From Sphingomonas parva (ex Maeng et al. 2020) (GTDB lineage Bacteria; Pseudomonadota; Alphaproteobacteria; Sphingomonadales; Sphingomonadaceae), in assembly GCF_004564275.1 (NCBI RefSeq), contig NZ_SPDV01000004.1:1-64000 (forward strand): 64,000 nt of DNA. Reading direction: 5' to 3'. The translations under genes were made by a program, and so were the position numbers. The notes beneath the pieces are model-generated. The model had not been told where the DNA came from. It did no database searches and saw only the letters and a program-made list of their open reading frames with translations. Position 1 is the first letter of the stretch. Each line of letters opens with the position of its first letter. This document shows, piece by piece, positions 18,211 to 26,401 of the stretch.

Positions 18211-19027
18211 CACGAGCGGCGGAGAGACCCGCCCGAAAGGCACGCTGATCATCATCGGCGGGCACGAGGACCGCGACCCGAAGGGGGACCGTACGATTCT
18301 TCGCGAGTTCGCACGCCGGGCGAAGGGCGGCAAGATCGTCCTCGCCACCGTCGCCAGCCACCGGCCGGAAGGCTATTTCGAGGAATATGAGGCGGCCTTC
18401 GCCGATCTCGAGATCGGCGAGCTGATCGAGCTCTATGTCGAGGAGCGCAGCCAGGCGAGCGACCGCGAGAAGCTCGACGTCCTCGACGACGCCGCCGCGA
18501 TCTTCTTCTCGGGCGGCGACCAGTTGCGCATCACCAGCCAGATCGGCGACACGAGCATCGAGGACAAGGTCCGCCGGCTCTACGAGCGAGGCGGAGTCGT
18601 CGCCGGCACATCGGCCGGCGCCTCGGTGATGAGCGAGACGATGCTGGTCAAGGGCACCAGCAAGGAGACGCACCGGATCGGAGACCTCCACATGGCGCCG
18701 GGCATGGGCCTGGTCCACAATGTGATCATCGACCAGCATTTCGCCGAGCGCGGCCGCATGGGCCGCCTGCTCGGCGCCGTCGCGCACAACCCGCGCGTGC
18801 TCGGCATCGGCATCGACGAGGATACCGCCGCCGTGCTCGAGGGCGACGAGTTCCAGGTGATCGGCAGCGGCGGCGTCTACGTCGTCGACGGCAGCCATGT
18901 CAGCTATTGCAACGTCGCCGAAGCGAGGGCGGACTGCGCCCTCTCGATGCACGACGTGAAGGTCCACGTCCTCTCGAGCGGCGATTGCTTCAATCTGAAG
19001 ACGAGGACTCCGCGCCGCCCCGGGTGA
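18203..19027 (+). CDS. cphB: Cyanophycinase
   Basis: A 274-aa serine exopeptidase of family S51 that releases beta-Asp-Arg dipeptides from cyanophycin. The catalytic Ser137 sits in GTSAGASVMS, with upstream FSGGDQLRIT and the downstream DQHFAERGRMGRL and GIGIDEDTA segments typical of the family. The GTG start at 18203 lies inside the end of the isoaspartyl peptidase gene and has GGAAGAGG upstream, indicating coupled translation. The operon cphA-iaaA-cphB therefore encodes synthesis, depolymerisation and final dipeptide cleavage in one transcript. A cytoplasmic location is expected since no signal peptide is visible. Confidence 0.95.
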   Translation: MADTSGGETRPKGTLIIIGGHEDRDPKGDRTILREFARRAKGGKIVLATVASHRPEGYFEEYEAAFADLEIGELIELYVEERSQASDREKLDVLDDAAAIFFSGGDQLRITSQIGDTSIEDKVRRLYERGGVVAGTSAGASVMSETMLVKGTSKETHRIGDLHMAPGMGLVHNVIIDQHFAERGRMGRLLGAVAHNPRVLGIGIDEDTAAVLEGDEFQVIGSGGVYVVDGSHVSYCNVAEARADCALSMHDVKVHVLSSGDCFNLKTRTPRRPG

Positions 19028-19032
19028 GCGCT

Positions 19033-19203
19033 TCAGGCCGCGGGATCGATCGCGCGCAGGCGGCGCGGGTGCAGATCGTTGGCGGAGCCGCCGGCGACGG
19101 TGTGGGCCAGCCAGATATCGATCGCCCGGCTGAGCCGCTCGCGCGCCTGCTGGCGCAACTGCCGTTCGTCGGCGGGCGTCAGGCTGCGTTCGACCGGGCT
19201 CAT
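19033..19203 (-). CDS. Small hypothetical protein
   Basis: A 56-aa soluble, basic helical protein (TPADERQLRQQARERLSRA, then IDIWLAHTVAG and HPRRLRAID). The start at 19203 has a strong AGGAGGAGG ten bases upstream, which is the main reason to believe it. It is convergent with cphB, with 5 bp between stops. No function recognised. Confidence 0.55.
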   Translation of the reverse strand: MSPVERSLTPADERQLRQQARERLSRAIDIWLAHTVAGGSANDLHPRRLRAIDPAA

Positions 19204-19350
19204 CTTCGGGTTCCTCCTCCTGGGTGACCGGGCGCGGCGTTGATCGCCTGCGCCTCTGCATGGGACCTTGTGCCGGAGGGTTCCGGCCGCCGCCACGGGA
19301 CATCGTCGCAAATCCCGTCCGCGCGCACCCGCCGGAGCCGGCATTGCGTG

Positions 19351-19403
19351 CGGAAATGTGCCGAAATGTGCGGCCAGGCTGCGTATGGGCGGCTGGCTGC
19401 GTA
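19351..19403. other. Two pairs of short direct repeats upstream of the 56-aa gene
   Basis: GAAATGTGC occurs at 19351 and 19361 (10-bp period) and GGCTGCGTATG at 19375 and 19393 (18-bp spacing). They lie in the ~207 bp between the 56-aa gene and the 3' end of the peptidase gene, where the promoter of the small gene should be, so they may be regulator-binding sites. Confidence 0.3.
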
Positions 19404-19410
19404 TGCGCGC

Positions 19411-20565
19411 TCAGCGCGCCGGAGCGGAGCGGCTGCGCCGGTGGGACGCGACGATGTCGTCGAGCGGAAGGGCTTCGACACGGCCCTGGTGACCCTCCAT
19501 CGGCACCGCCTTGAACATCGAGTTCAGCACCGCTTCCTCGGTCGCCTCCACCGCCGCCTCGAACAGCGGCGACACCCGATCGTTGGGAAGATCCTCGACC
19601 GGCGAGGCGGCCGCGCGACGCGCCGGCGTCCGCCGCACGCTTTCCGCGGTCGAGAAGGCCAGCGCATAATCGCCGGACCCGTTGGTGATCGGCGATCCGG
19701 TGCGCGCGATACCGAGGAAGGCGCGGCGGGCGAGCCGCGTCAGGTTCCGGTCGGACAGCGGCGCATCGGTGGCGATGACGATCACGACCGAGCCGTCGCC
19801 GGAGCGCGACTGCAGTTCGTCCTTCAGGAAATAGCGGCCGAGCAGCTTTCCCGCCGCGACGCCGTCGACGCTGAGCACGCCGCCGTAATTGCTCTGCACG
19901 AGCACGCCGACCGTATAGCCGCCCAATCGGGCAGGAAGCCGGCGCGAGCTCGTGCCGATGCCGCCCTTCCAGCCGAAGGCGATCGTGCCGGTGCCGGCGC
20001 CGACCGCGCCCTCCGCCACCGGCCCATCGTCTGCAGCGGCGATGGCGGCGAGGGCATCCTCTTTGGTGACGCGGCGGGCGCGGATGTCGTTGAGCTCGCC
20101 GTCATTGGTCTCGCCGACCACCGCATTGACCGACCGCACCGTCTCGTTCCCTGGCCGCGCCAGCGTCCATTCGATCGCCGCCGCGGCCGCCTCCGGCACC
20201 GACAGGGTGTTGGTGAGCAGGATCGGGCTCTCGATCTCGCCAAGCTCGACGATCTGCGTGCTGCCGGCGAACTTGCCGAAGCCGTTGGCGACGACGAAGC
20301 CCGCCGGCACCTTGTCCTGGAAGAGGTTGCCGCGGTGCGGCAGCACGGCCGTCACCCCGGTGCGGATGCTGCGTCCTTCGACCAATGTACGATGGCCGAT
20401 TTCGACTCCGCGGACGTCGGTGATCGCGTTCAGCGGTCCGGTCGGAAGGATGCCGATCCCTATCCCGGCATCGCGCAGCCGGGGCCGGTCGGCCGCAATG
20501 GCGTCGAACGCTGCGCTCACCAGCGCCAGCGCCAGCGACAGGCGACACCAGGCTCCACCAACCAT
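19411..20565 (-). CDS. P1-family (DmpA-type) aminopeptidase, exported
   Basis: A 384-aa product of peptidase family S58/P1, N-terminal aminopeptidases related to DmpA and BapA that act on D-amino-acid amides or beta-peptides. It is made as a precursor that cleaves itself before the nucleophile. Here the cleavage site reads GDGS with Ser259, followed by VVIVIATDAPL, and the upstream QSNYGG and VGETNDGELND motifs match the active-site Asn and Tyr regions. A signal peptide (LSLALALVSAAFDAIAA) predicts a periplasmic enzyme. The start at 20565 has GGGGAGGAG just upstream. Convergent with the 56-aa gene and divergent from aox. Confidence 0.9.
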   Translation of the reverse strand: MVGGAWCRLSLALALVSAAFDAIAADRPRLRDAGIGIGILPTGPLNAITDVRGVEIGHRTLVEGRSIRTGVTAVLPHRGNLFQDKVPAGFVVANGFGKFAGSTQIVELGEIESPILLTNTLSVPEAAAAAIEWTLARPGNETVRSVNAVVGETNDGELNDIRARRVTKEDALAAIAAADDGPVAEGAVGAGTGTIAFGWKGGIGTSSRRLPARLGGYTVGVLVQSNYGGVLSVDGVAAGKLLGRYFLKDELQSRSGDGSVVIVIATDAPLSDRNLTRLARRAFLGIARTGSPITNGSGDYALAFSTAESVRRTPARRAAASPVEDLPNDRVSPLFEAAVEATEEAVLNSMFKAVPMEGHQGRVEALPLDDIVASHRRSRSAPAR

Positions 20566-20608
20566 CTCCTCCCCTCCCTTGATGGTCCTCCATAACCTGC
20601 CTTTCGGA

Positions 20609-20622
20609 CTAGGGGGAATCCC
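20609..20622 (+). promoter_or_regulatory. Candidate regulatory motif upstream of alternative oxidase
   Basis: CTAGGGGGAATCCC lies 69 bp before the aox start. It agrees at 12 of 14 positions with CTAGGGGACATCCC found on the minus strand upstream of ccoN (35596-35583). A further ATTCCC at 20625-20630 makes a partial palindrome. Proposed, by inference only, to bind a regulator common to both terminal oxidases. Confidence 0.35.
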
Positions 20623-20690
20623 TCATTCCCGCGCCTTCGCACCGGTCGTAATCCGCCTTCACCAAGTCGCTGGAAAGAAAGGCGCTTTCA

Positions 20691-21380
20691 ATGTCTGCCC
20701 CGTTTGTCGACCTTAGCGTTCACCACCGTCCGAGCGGCGCATCCGACCGCGTCGCCTACGGCTTCACCAAGCTGCTGCGCTGGTGCGCCGACACCTTTTT
20801 CGCGGAGCGCTACGGCCACCGCGCCGTCGTTCTGGAGACCGTCGCGGCGGTTCCCGGCATGGTCGGCGCGACGATCAATCACCTCTCCTGCCTGCGCCGC
20901 ATGTGCGACGACAAGGGCTGGATCAAGACGCTGATGGACGAGGCCGAGAACGAGCGCATGCACCTGATGACGTTCATCGAGATCGCCAAGCCGACCCTGT
21001 TCGAGCGGGCCGTGATCATCGGCGTCCAGTGGGTCTTCTATCTGTTCTTCTTCGCCCTCTATCTGGTGAGCTCCAAGACCGCGCACCGCGTCGTCGGCTA
21101 TTTCGAGGAGGAGGCGGTGATCAGCTACACCCACTATCTCGCCGAGATCGACGAGGGCCGCTCCGCGAACGTCCCGGCGCCGGCGATCGCCAGGCGCTAC
21201 TGGAACCTGCCGGAGCACGCGACGCTGCGCGACGTGGTGCTGGTGGTGCGCGCCGACGAGGCCCATCACCGCGACGTCAATCACGGCTTCGCCAACGAGC
21301 TCGGCGGCCTGCCGCAGGGCAAGGTGGCGCCCTGCCCGCCGCACAATGCGCTGGAGCCGAACTGGAAAAAGGCGGCCTGA
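20691..21380 (+). CDS. aox: Alternative oxidase (cyanide-insensitive ubiquinol oxidase)
   Basis: A 229-aa diiron membrane-bound ubiquinol oxidase that reduces oxygen to water without proton pumping. All four metal-binding blocks are visible: [34 protein letters not shown] and [12 protein letters not shown], giving the expected four Glu and two His ligands. A hydrophobic stretch ([18 protein letters not shown]) corresponds to the monotopic membrane helices. The length is short because bacterial enzymes lack the plant transit peptide. The start at 20691 has GGAAAGAAAGG upstream. A single gene; having it and a cbb3 oxidase in one window shows a branched respiratory chain. Confidence 0.97.
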   Translation: MSAPFVDLSVHHRPSGASDRVAYGFTKLLRWCADTFFAERYGHRAVVLETVAAVPGMVGATINHLSCLRRMCDDKGWIKTLMDEAENERMHLMTFIEIAKPTLFERAVIIGVQWVFYLFFFALYLVSSKTAHRVVGYFEEEAVISYTHYLAEIDEGRSANVPAPAIARRYWNLPEHATLRDVVLVVRADEAHHRDVNHGFANELGGLPQGKVAPCPPHNALEPNWKKAA

Positions 21381-21443
21381 TCCGCTGCCGAGGGCGAAGG
21401 GCCGGGGCCGCGAGGTCCCGGCCCTTTTCGTGTCCACGCGAGA

Positions 21444-21911
21444 TCAGGGACGGGTGAAGCGCGCCGCGTAGCAGCCGCGCTTCGCGTAATGCGCCTGAAG
21501 GTAGGCGACCGCGGGATCGGCCAGGAAGTCCTCGATCAGCGGCGTCAGGGCCGCGCCGTCTGCGAGATCGGCCGCCACCATCATGTGATCGGCATCGAAG
21601 GCGCGAAGCGAGATCGGGCGGCGGACGAGCGCCTCCGGCAGGCTGTCGACCGCGTCCCACGCTTTTTCCGCCCCCTCCCGCACGAAGATCGCGTGACTGG
21701 CGCGATACGGCGTGTCGGCAGGCTGATGGACATAGTTGAGCAGGAGCAGGGACTCGCCCCTGCCCGCGTCGCGCAGCGCGATCCGGTCGGGAAAGCCGAA
21801 ATCGGCATCGGCCACGACGCGCCGGACGCCCTCGGCGGCGAGCGCCTGATCGGAGAGGCCGTAGAGACGGCGGAACGGTGCAGGATCGAGACCGGTAATC
21901 CGGAAGGACAT
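21444..21911 (-). CDS. DUF1203 domain protein
   Basis: A 155-aa soluble protein of family DUF1203. Typical features are the start MSFRITGLDP, FPDRIALRDAG, LLLNYVHQPADTPY and RASHAIFVREGA, followed by LRAFDADHMM and a Cys near the C-terminus (KRGCYAARF). Function of the family is unknown. ATG 21911 was chosen over an upstream in-frame start at 21983 because the family begins here. It is convergent with aox and divergent from the hypothetical gene that follows. Confidence 0.85.
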   Translation of the reverse strand: MSFRITGLDPAPFRRLYGLSDQALAAEGVRRVVADADFGFPDRIALRDAGRGESLLLLNYVHQPADTPYRASHAIFVREGAEKAWDAVDSLPEALVRRPISLRAFDADHMMVAADLADGAALTPLIEDFLADPAVAYLQAHYAKRGCYAARFTRP

Positions 21912-22047
21912 GGCGAGACTCCTCGGTTGAAGCCCCACCCTGCCCTGCATTGCCGCGACGCGCGTCCCGCCGCTTGCGCTCAATGCCGACGGACCGATTG
22001 CGCCCGTCGTGCGCCGGGGGCACTATCGACACGTGCAAACGATCGGG

Positions 22048-22449
22048 ATGCGGAAGATGGCGGATTTCGTCGGCGACAACCCGGTGGTGGCGAGCGGGAG
22101 CCTGATCGCGCGCGGCGACGAGCAGATCGTCGTCGGGGACGATGCGGGACATTCGCTGACGCTGCGCTGGAGCGACGCCGACGCGGCGCAGGCGCACGGC
22201 AGCCCGTCGGCGGCGATCCTGGATCTGCCCGGGCGGGTAGCGACGCCGCTCGCCGGCGCCTTCGTCTTCCACGCCGAGGGCGTCTATCTGCAATTGCGCT
22301 ATTCGGTCGAGCCGCTCAGCGGCGGGCTTCGCCGGGTGACCTACACGATGATCGAGGACATGGCCGCGCTCCTCGCCGAAGCCGAGGCGCCGGGCCTCGT
22401 CCACCATGCGCCGGGCGAGGCGACGCGGATGAGCGTCGGCCCCGGTTGA
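22048..22449 (+). CDS. Hypothetical protein
   Basis: Function not recognised. About 133 aa, soluble, mostly beta-strand-like (VVASGSLIARGDEQIVVGDD, then LTLRWSDADAAQ, GAFVFHAEGVYLQLRY, LRRVTYTMIEDM). The start is uncertain: ATG 22048, ATG 22057 or an upstream GTG at 22009 are all in frame and none has a strong Shine-Dalgarno. The stop lies immediately before the convergent stop of the acyl carrier protein gene. Confidence 0.5.
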   Translation: MRKMADFVGDNPVVASGSLIARGDEQIVVGDDAGHSLTLRWSDADAAQAHGSPSAAILDLPGRVATPLAGAFVFHAEGVYLQLRYSVEPLSGGLRRVTYTMIEDMAALLAEAEAPGLVHHAPGEATRMSVGPG

Positions 22450-22450
22450 G

Positions 22451-22711
22451 CTAGACGGAGATCGCCGCGGCGAGCGGCCCCGGGGCAAGCTTGTCGCGCA
22501 CCAGGCGCAGTGCCTCGCCGACGGTGGCGCAGCACTCGCTTTCCTCGTCCGCGATGACGATGCCGAGATGGTGCTCGAGCAGCATCGGCAGCTCGATCAG
22601 ATCGAGCGAGTCGGCGCCGAGATCGTCCCGGAACGACGCGGCGTCGCCGGCCCGGGAAGGCGCGACACCCAGATGATCGGCGATCAGCTTGCGGATCGAC
22701 TCGCGATCCAT
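22451..22711 (-). CDS. Acyl carrier protein
   Basis: An 86-aa carrier protein. The phosphopantetheine attachment site LGADSLDLIEL has Ser35, and the acidic helix after it fits ACP recognition. Unlike housekeeping AcpP it has an unusual ECC pair (residues ~59-61) and an Ala-rich C-terminus, and no fatty-acid genes are nearby, so it is probably a specialised ACP for a dedicated lipid or secondary pathway (inference). It follows the 56-aa gene by 3 bp in the same direction and should be co-transcribed with it. Confidence 0.85.
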   Translation of the reverse strand: MDRESIRKLIADHLGVAPSRAGDAASFRDDLGADSLDLIELPMLLEHHLGIVIADEESECCATVGEALRLVRDKLAPGPLAAAISV

Positions 22712-22714
22712 CGC

Positions 22715-22885
22715 TCAGGCCGCCTCGGCGAGGCGCGGATCGCCATCCGCTCCGAAGACCCGATCGAGATAGAGGCTGGCGAGCTGATAATGGAAGCGCA
22801 CCAATTGCTCGCTCGCCGAGGCCTGGGCGAGGGCGATCTCCTGCTCGGCGCGGCGATAGAAATAGTCCCGGTCCGCTTCGGCCAT
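22715..22885 (-). CDS. Small helical protein, ACP operon partner
   Basis: A 56-aa, strongly helical protein (ADRDYFYRRAEQEIALAQA, then SEQLVRFHYQLASLYLDRVFG). The start at 22885 has GGAGG six bases upstream. It is the first gene of a two-gene unit with the acyl carrier protein. No function recognised; the tight spacing suggests it works with or modulates the ACP. Confidence 0.65.
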   Translation of the reverse strand: MAEADRDYFYRRAEQEIALAQASASEQLVRFHYQLASLYLDRVFGADGDPRLAEAA

Positions 22886-23091
22886 GACTGCCTCCGTGCG
22901 GGCGGCCGCGACGAGGCGGCGACCCTTCCGCAACATCTTTGCTGCAGCGCAACATGAATGCGCCTTCGGCCGCGCAAGGTCAATCACGCGGCCGGTGAAA
23001 TGTTCGCGCACGCGAGGTTTCGCGGCGGGGCGCAAGGAGCGGGCGGCGGACCGATCTGGGCCGCAGGCCGAGGCCGCATTATGTCAGGGTC

Positions 23092-23673
23092 ATGTCCCGA
23101 ACGCCCTCGCGCGCGCTTCGCCGGTGCGCCACCCTCGCCCTGCTCGCGGTCGCGGCGAGCTGCTCCAGCCCCCGTGAAGCACCGTTGGTGCGCGAGGCGG
23201 CGCGGGCGGAGCCGGCCTCCCTCCCCTCGCCGGCCGAGGCGAAGCGGCTGCTGATCGCGCTTCACAATCGCGAGCGGCAGGCGACGGGCGCCGCGCCGCT
23301 CGTCTGGGACGAGAGCCTCGCCGCCGGCGCCGCCGCCTACGGCGCGATCCTCGAGCGAACGGGATCGCGGATCGCGCATTCCAGGCCGGAGGATCGGCCG
23401 GGGCTGGGCGAGAATCTCTGGGTCGGCACCCACCGCCAATATTCGCTCGGCGAGATGTTCGGCGGCTGGGCCGCGGAGAAAGCGCAATTCGCGCCCGGCA
23501 TCTTCCCGGAAGTGAGCCGCACCGGCCGCTGGCAGGACATCGCCCATTACACCCAGATCATCTGGAAGGGCACGACGCGGGTGGGCTGCGCGATCCACCA
23601 GGCCGCGAAATGGGACTATCTGGTCTGCCGCTACGCGCCCGCCGGCAACGTCGTCGGCCAGCGGGTACCTTGA
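23092..23673 (+). CDS. CAP (SCP/PR1) domain lipoprotein
   Basis: A 193-aa protein with a lipoprotein signal ([10 protein letters not shown], Cys near residue 24) followed by a CAP domain. CAP signature elements are [13 protein letters not shown], the [12 protein letters not shown] helix, GENLWVG, and the [16 protein letters not shown] block with the conserved His and Glu/His cavity residues, then [14 protein letters not shown] proteins are extracytoplasmic; bacterial roles are poorly known. Convergent with hemA, the two stops only about 10 bp apart. Confidence 0.9.
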   Translation: MSRTPSRALRRCATLALLAVAASCSSPREAPLVREAARAEPASLPSPAEAKRLLIALHNRERQATGAAPLVWDESLAAGAAAYGAILERTGSRIAHSRPEDRPGLGENLWVGTHRQYSLGEMFGGWAAEKAQFAPGIFPEVSRTGRWQDIAHYTQIIWKGTTRVGCAIHQAAKWDYLVCRYAPAGNVVGQRVP

Positions 23674-23683
23674 TCCTCGAAGG

Positions 23684-24898
23684 TCAGGCGGCCATCCGCA
23701 TCTCGAGCCGGTCCCAGATCTCGGTGAGGGCGGATGCGAGCTCGTGCATCATCGCTTCATCGTGGCTGGGGCCGGGGGTGAAGCGCAGGCGCTCGGTGCC
23801 GCGCGGCACGGTCGGGAAGTTGATCGGCTGGACGTAGACGCCGTATTCGGCGAGCAGGATGTCGCTGATCTTCTTGGCCTTGACCGGATCTCCGACCATC
23901 AGCGGCACGATGTGGGTGGTCGACGCCATCACCGGCAGGCCCGCCTCGCGGAAGATGGCCTTCAATTTCGCGGCGGCGGCCTGCTGGCCCTCGCGTTCGA
24001 CGCTCGAGGCCTTGAGGTGGCGGACGCTGGCGAGCGCGCCGGCGACCAGCACCGGCGACAGCGAGGTCGTGAAGATGAAGCCGGGCGCGTAGGAGCGGAT
24101 CACGTCGACGATGTTGCGATCGGCGGCGATATAGCCGCCCATCACGCCGAACGCCTTGCCGAGCGTGCCCTCGATGATGGTCAGGCGGTGGGCGACCCCG
24201 TCGCGCTCCGAGATGCCGCCGCCGCGCGCGCCGTACATGCCGACGGCATGGACCTCGTCGAGATAGGTCAGTGCGTTGTAGCGGTCGGCAAGGTCGCAGA
24301 TCGCGGCGATCGGGGCGACGTCGCCGTCCATCGAATAGACGCTCTCGAACGCGATCAGCTTGGGCGCCTCGGGATCGGCGGCGGCGAGCAATTCTTCCAG
24401 ATGGGCGAGATCGTTGTGGCGGAAGATCTGCTTCTCGCAGCCCGAGGTGCGGATCCCCGCGATCATCGAGGCGTGGTTCAGCTCGTCCGAGAAGATGATG
24501 CAGCCGGGCAGGATCTTGCCGAGCGTCGAGAGCGTCGCCTCGTTCGAGATATAGCCCGAGGTGAACAGCAAAGCCGCTTCCTTGCCGTGGAGATCGGCAA
24601 GCTCGGCCTCGAGATCGACATGGTAATGGGTATTGCCGCCGATGTTGCGGGTGCCGCCGGAGCCGGCGCCGACGTCGTGCAGCGCCTCCTCCATCGCCGC
24701 GATCACGGCCTCGTGCTGGCCCATCGCGAGATAGTCGTTCGAGCACCAGACGGTGATCGGCTTCGGACCATTGTGCCCGGCAAAGCAGCGCGCGTTCGGG
24801 TAATTGCCCTTGTTGCGCAGGATGTCGATGAACACCCGGTAGCGACCCTCGGCGTGAAGCCGGTCGATGGCGGAGGCGAAGATCTGGGCATAGTCCAT
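23684..24898 (-). CDS. hemA: 5-aminolevulinate synthase
   Basis: A 404-aa PLP enzyme that condenses glycine and succinyl-CoA to 5-aminolevulinate, the first step of heme synthesis in alphaproteobacteria (Shemin pathway). Visible features: NDYLAMGQH, the glycine-rich [32 protein letters not shown], and the PLP Lys in [11 protein letters not shown]. The length is standard. Its Shine-Dalgarno (GGGGAGGG) overlaps a 14-bp stem (24905-24939), so translation may be controlled. It is the last gene of the leftward cco-hem-nnrS block. Confidence 0.97.
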   Translation of the reverse strand: MDYAQIFASAIDRLHAEGRYRVFIDILRNKGNYPNARCFAGHNGPKPITVWCSNDYLAMGQHEAVIAAMEEALHDVGAGSGGTRNIGGNTHYHVDLEAELADLHGKEAALLFTSGYISNEATLSTLGKILPGCIIFSDELNHASMIAGIRTSGCEKQIFRHNDLAHLEELLAAADPEAPKLIAFESVYSMDGDVAPIAAICDLADRYNALTYLDEVHAVGMYGARGGGISERDGVAHRLTIIEGTLGKAFGVMGGYIAADRNIVDVIRSYAPGFIFTTSLSPVLVAGALASVRHLKASSVEREGQQAAAAKLKAIFREAGLPVMASTTHIVPLMVGDPVKAKKISDILLAEYGVYVQPINFPTVPRGTERLRFTPGPSHDEAMMHELASALTEIWDRLEMRMAA

Positions 24899-24904
24899 GT
24901 CCCT

Positions 24905-24939
24905 CCCCTAGTGCCGGCCGAGGACGCCGGCACTAGGGG
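24905..24939 (-). promoter_or_regulatory. Hairpin overlapping the hemA ribosome binding site
   Basis: A perfect 14-bp stem: CCCCTAGTGCCGGC at 24905-24918 and its complement at 24926-24939, with a 7-nt loop. On the mRNA, the 3' arm ends in AGGGG and runs straight into AGGGACATG, so half of the hemA Shine-Dalgarno is paired. No T-tract follows. It may gate hemA translation or act as a processing or termination site after nnrS. Confidence 0.6.
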
Positions 24940-24957
24940 AAAGCCCTGAGGCCGCGA

Positions 24958-26163
24958 TCAGATCCGCCCGTCGACCCGCGGCGCGGCCAGCTTGGGCGCA
25001 TAGGCCAGGACGAAAAGCAGGAACGCCCCGCCCCACGCCGCGCCGCCGATCTTCAGCAGCAGCAGATAGTCGAGCGGCAGCACCGGGCTCAGCACGCGCA
25101 GCAGCGCTCCGAGCGTGACGAGGACGTAGACCGCGACCGTCCAGCCGTCGGCGACCAGCGGACGGCCGGTGTGTCCGAGCGAGGCGCGGGTCATCACCGC
25201 CAGGGTGATCGTGCCCATCGCGCCCGCGGCGAGCGCATGCAGCGCCATCGTCGAGGGCAGTGCCGCGCCGCTGAGCGCGAGCCCGAGCAGCACGAGACCG
25301 ACGGGCAGCCAGGCATAAGCCAGGTGGAGGATGAAGAGCAGCGGATCGGTGCGCGTCCGCAGGCCCGACCAGCGCGCCAGCCGGGCGGCGTGAAGCAGCC
25401 CCGCCACGATCAGCAGCGGACCGGTCGCGCGCGCATCCGGCGCGAAGGTCCAGGCCGCGAGCGCCAGCGCCGCGCCTGCCACGACCGTCTTGTCGAAGCC
25501 GTTCGGCATGGCCGGCGCGGTCGCCTCGCGGCCGGCCTTGACCAGCCAGTTGCGAGTGAAAGCCGGGATGATGCGGCCGCCGATCATGCAGATGAGCAGG
25601 AGCACGATCGAGAAGCCGGCGCGCACCGCCAATCCCGCCGGCAGCGAGGCGCCCATCGTCTCGGCGTGGTGGAGGCCGTTCGCCGCAGCGAACAGCAGGA
25701 TGATCAGCGGCATCGGCAGGTTGCGGTTGCCCGCGGCGAGGATCTCGCGTGCCGCCAACGCCGCGGCGGCCACGAAGAAGCCGACGTCGAGCAAGGCGGC
25801 GGCGAGCGGCGGCACGACCGACGAGAACAGCAGGGCAAGGCGTGCCGACAGCCACCAGGCGATCGCCGCCGCGACCGGAATACCGGCAAAGGCGGGACGC
25901 CCGGTCCAATTGGGGATCGCTGCCGAGAGGAAGCCGACGATGATCGCGCCGAGATAGCCGAACAGCATCTCATGCTGATGCCAGGCGAGCGGCGCCATTG
26001 CCGTCGGCAGCACGATCTCCCCGGCAAGCGCTCCGATCCAGAGCGCAGCGACGACGACGGCCCAGAGCGCGCCGGCCGGAAACAGAAGGCGATAGGCGCC
26101 GCGCAGCACGGGTGGCGCGGCGGCGGCCCTGGCGCTGCGAACGGAAAGGATGTCGGTCGTCAT
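24958..26163 (-). CDS. nnrS: NnrS family heme-copper membrane protein
   Basis: A 401-aa polytopic membrane protein with about twelve hydrophobic helices. NnrS family marks include APLAWHQHEMLFGYLGA near the N-terminus, GRIIPAFTRNWL in the middle and LALHALAAGAMGTITLAVMTRASLGHTGRPL later. NnrS proteins bind heme and copper and protect cells against nitric oxide stress in several proteobacteria. Its place between hemN and hemA downstream of the cbb3 genes ties it to low-oxygen or NO-exposed growth. ATG 26163; the upstream small gene ends 25 bp before. Confidence 0.92.
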   Translation of the reverse strand: MTTDILSVRSARAAAAPPVLRGAYRLLFPAGALWAVVVAALWIGALAGEIVLPTAMAPLAWHQHEMLFGYLGAIIVGFLSAAIPNWTGRPAFAGIPVAAAIAWWLSARLALLFSSVVPPLAAALLDVGFFVAAAALAAREILAAGNRNLPMPLIILLFAAANGLHHAETMGASLPAGLAVRAGFSIVLLLICMIGGRIIPAFTRNWLVKAGREATAPAMPNGFDKTVVAGAALALAAWTFAPDARATGPLLIVAGLLHAARLARWSGLRTRTDPLLFILHLAYAWLPVGLVLLGLALSGAALPSTMALHALAAGAMGTITLAVMTRASLGHTGRPLVADGWTVAVYVLVTLGALLRVLSPVLPLDYLLLLKIGGAAWGGAFLLFVLAYAPKLAAPRVDGRI

Positions 26164-26188
26164 CGTCAGGCTTCCGGACAGGTGTGGA

Positions 26189-26401
26189 TCAGGCTCTCTT
26201 CTTCTTCGGCATCACCGCGGCGGCGTGGCAGGCCGTTGCACCCTGCGGTCCATCCCGGTCACGGCGCGGGATATGGATCGGCACCTGCCCGCCCAAGCAG
26301 AGGCTGACCAGGATGGTGTCGGACGCATTTCGCGCCATCGGCGCCTGGCTGCCGAACAGCATCAGCGGCGCCAGCGCGAGCAGGGAGAGGCTAGATGGCA
26401 T
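26189..26401 (-). CDS. Small membrane or exported protein between hemN and nnrS
   Basis: A 70-aa protein starting with a hydrophobic segment (SLSLLALAPLMLFG) that is a signal peptide or anchor, then LVSLCLGGQVPIHIP and a tail with ATACHAA and KKKRA. The single Cys-His element (ACHAA) and earlier Cys could bind metal or heme, but this is speculation. The ATG at 26401 lies inside the last codons of hemN (11-bp overlap) with GGGGAGG upstream, so translation is coupled. Not recognised as a named family. Confidence 0.6.
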   Translation of the reverse strand: MPSSLSLLALAPLMLFGSQAPMARNASDTILVSLCLGGQVPIHIPRRDRDGPQGATACHAAAVMPKKKRA

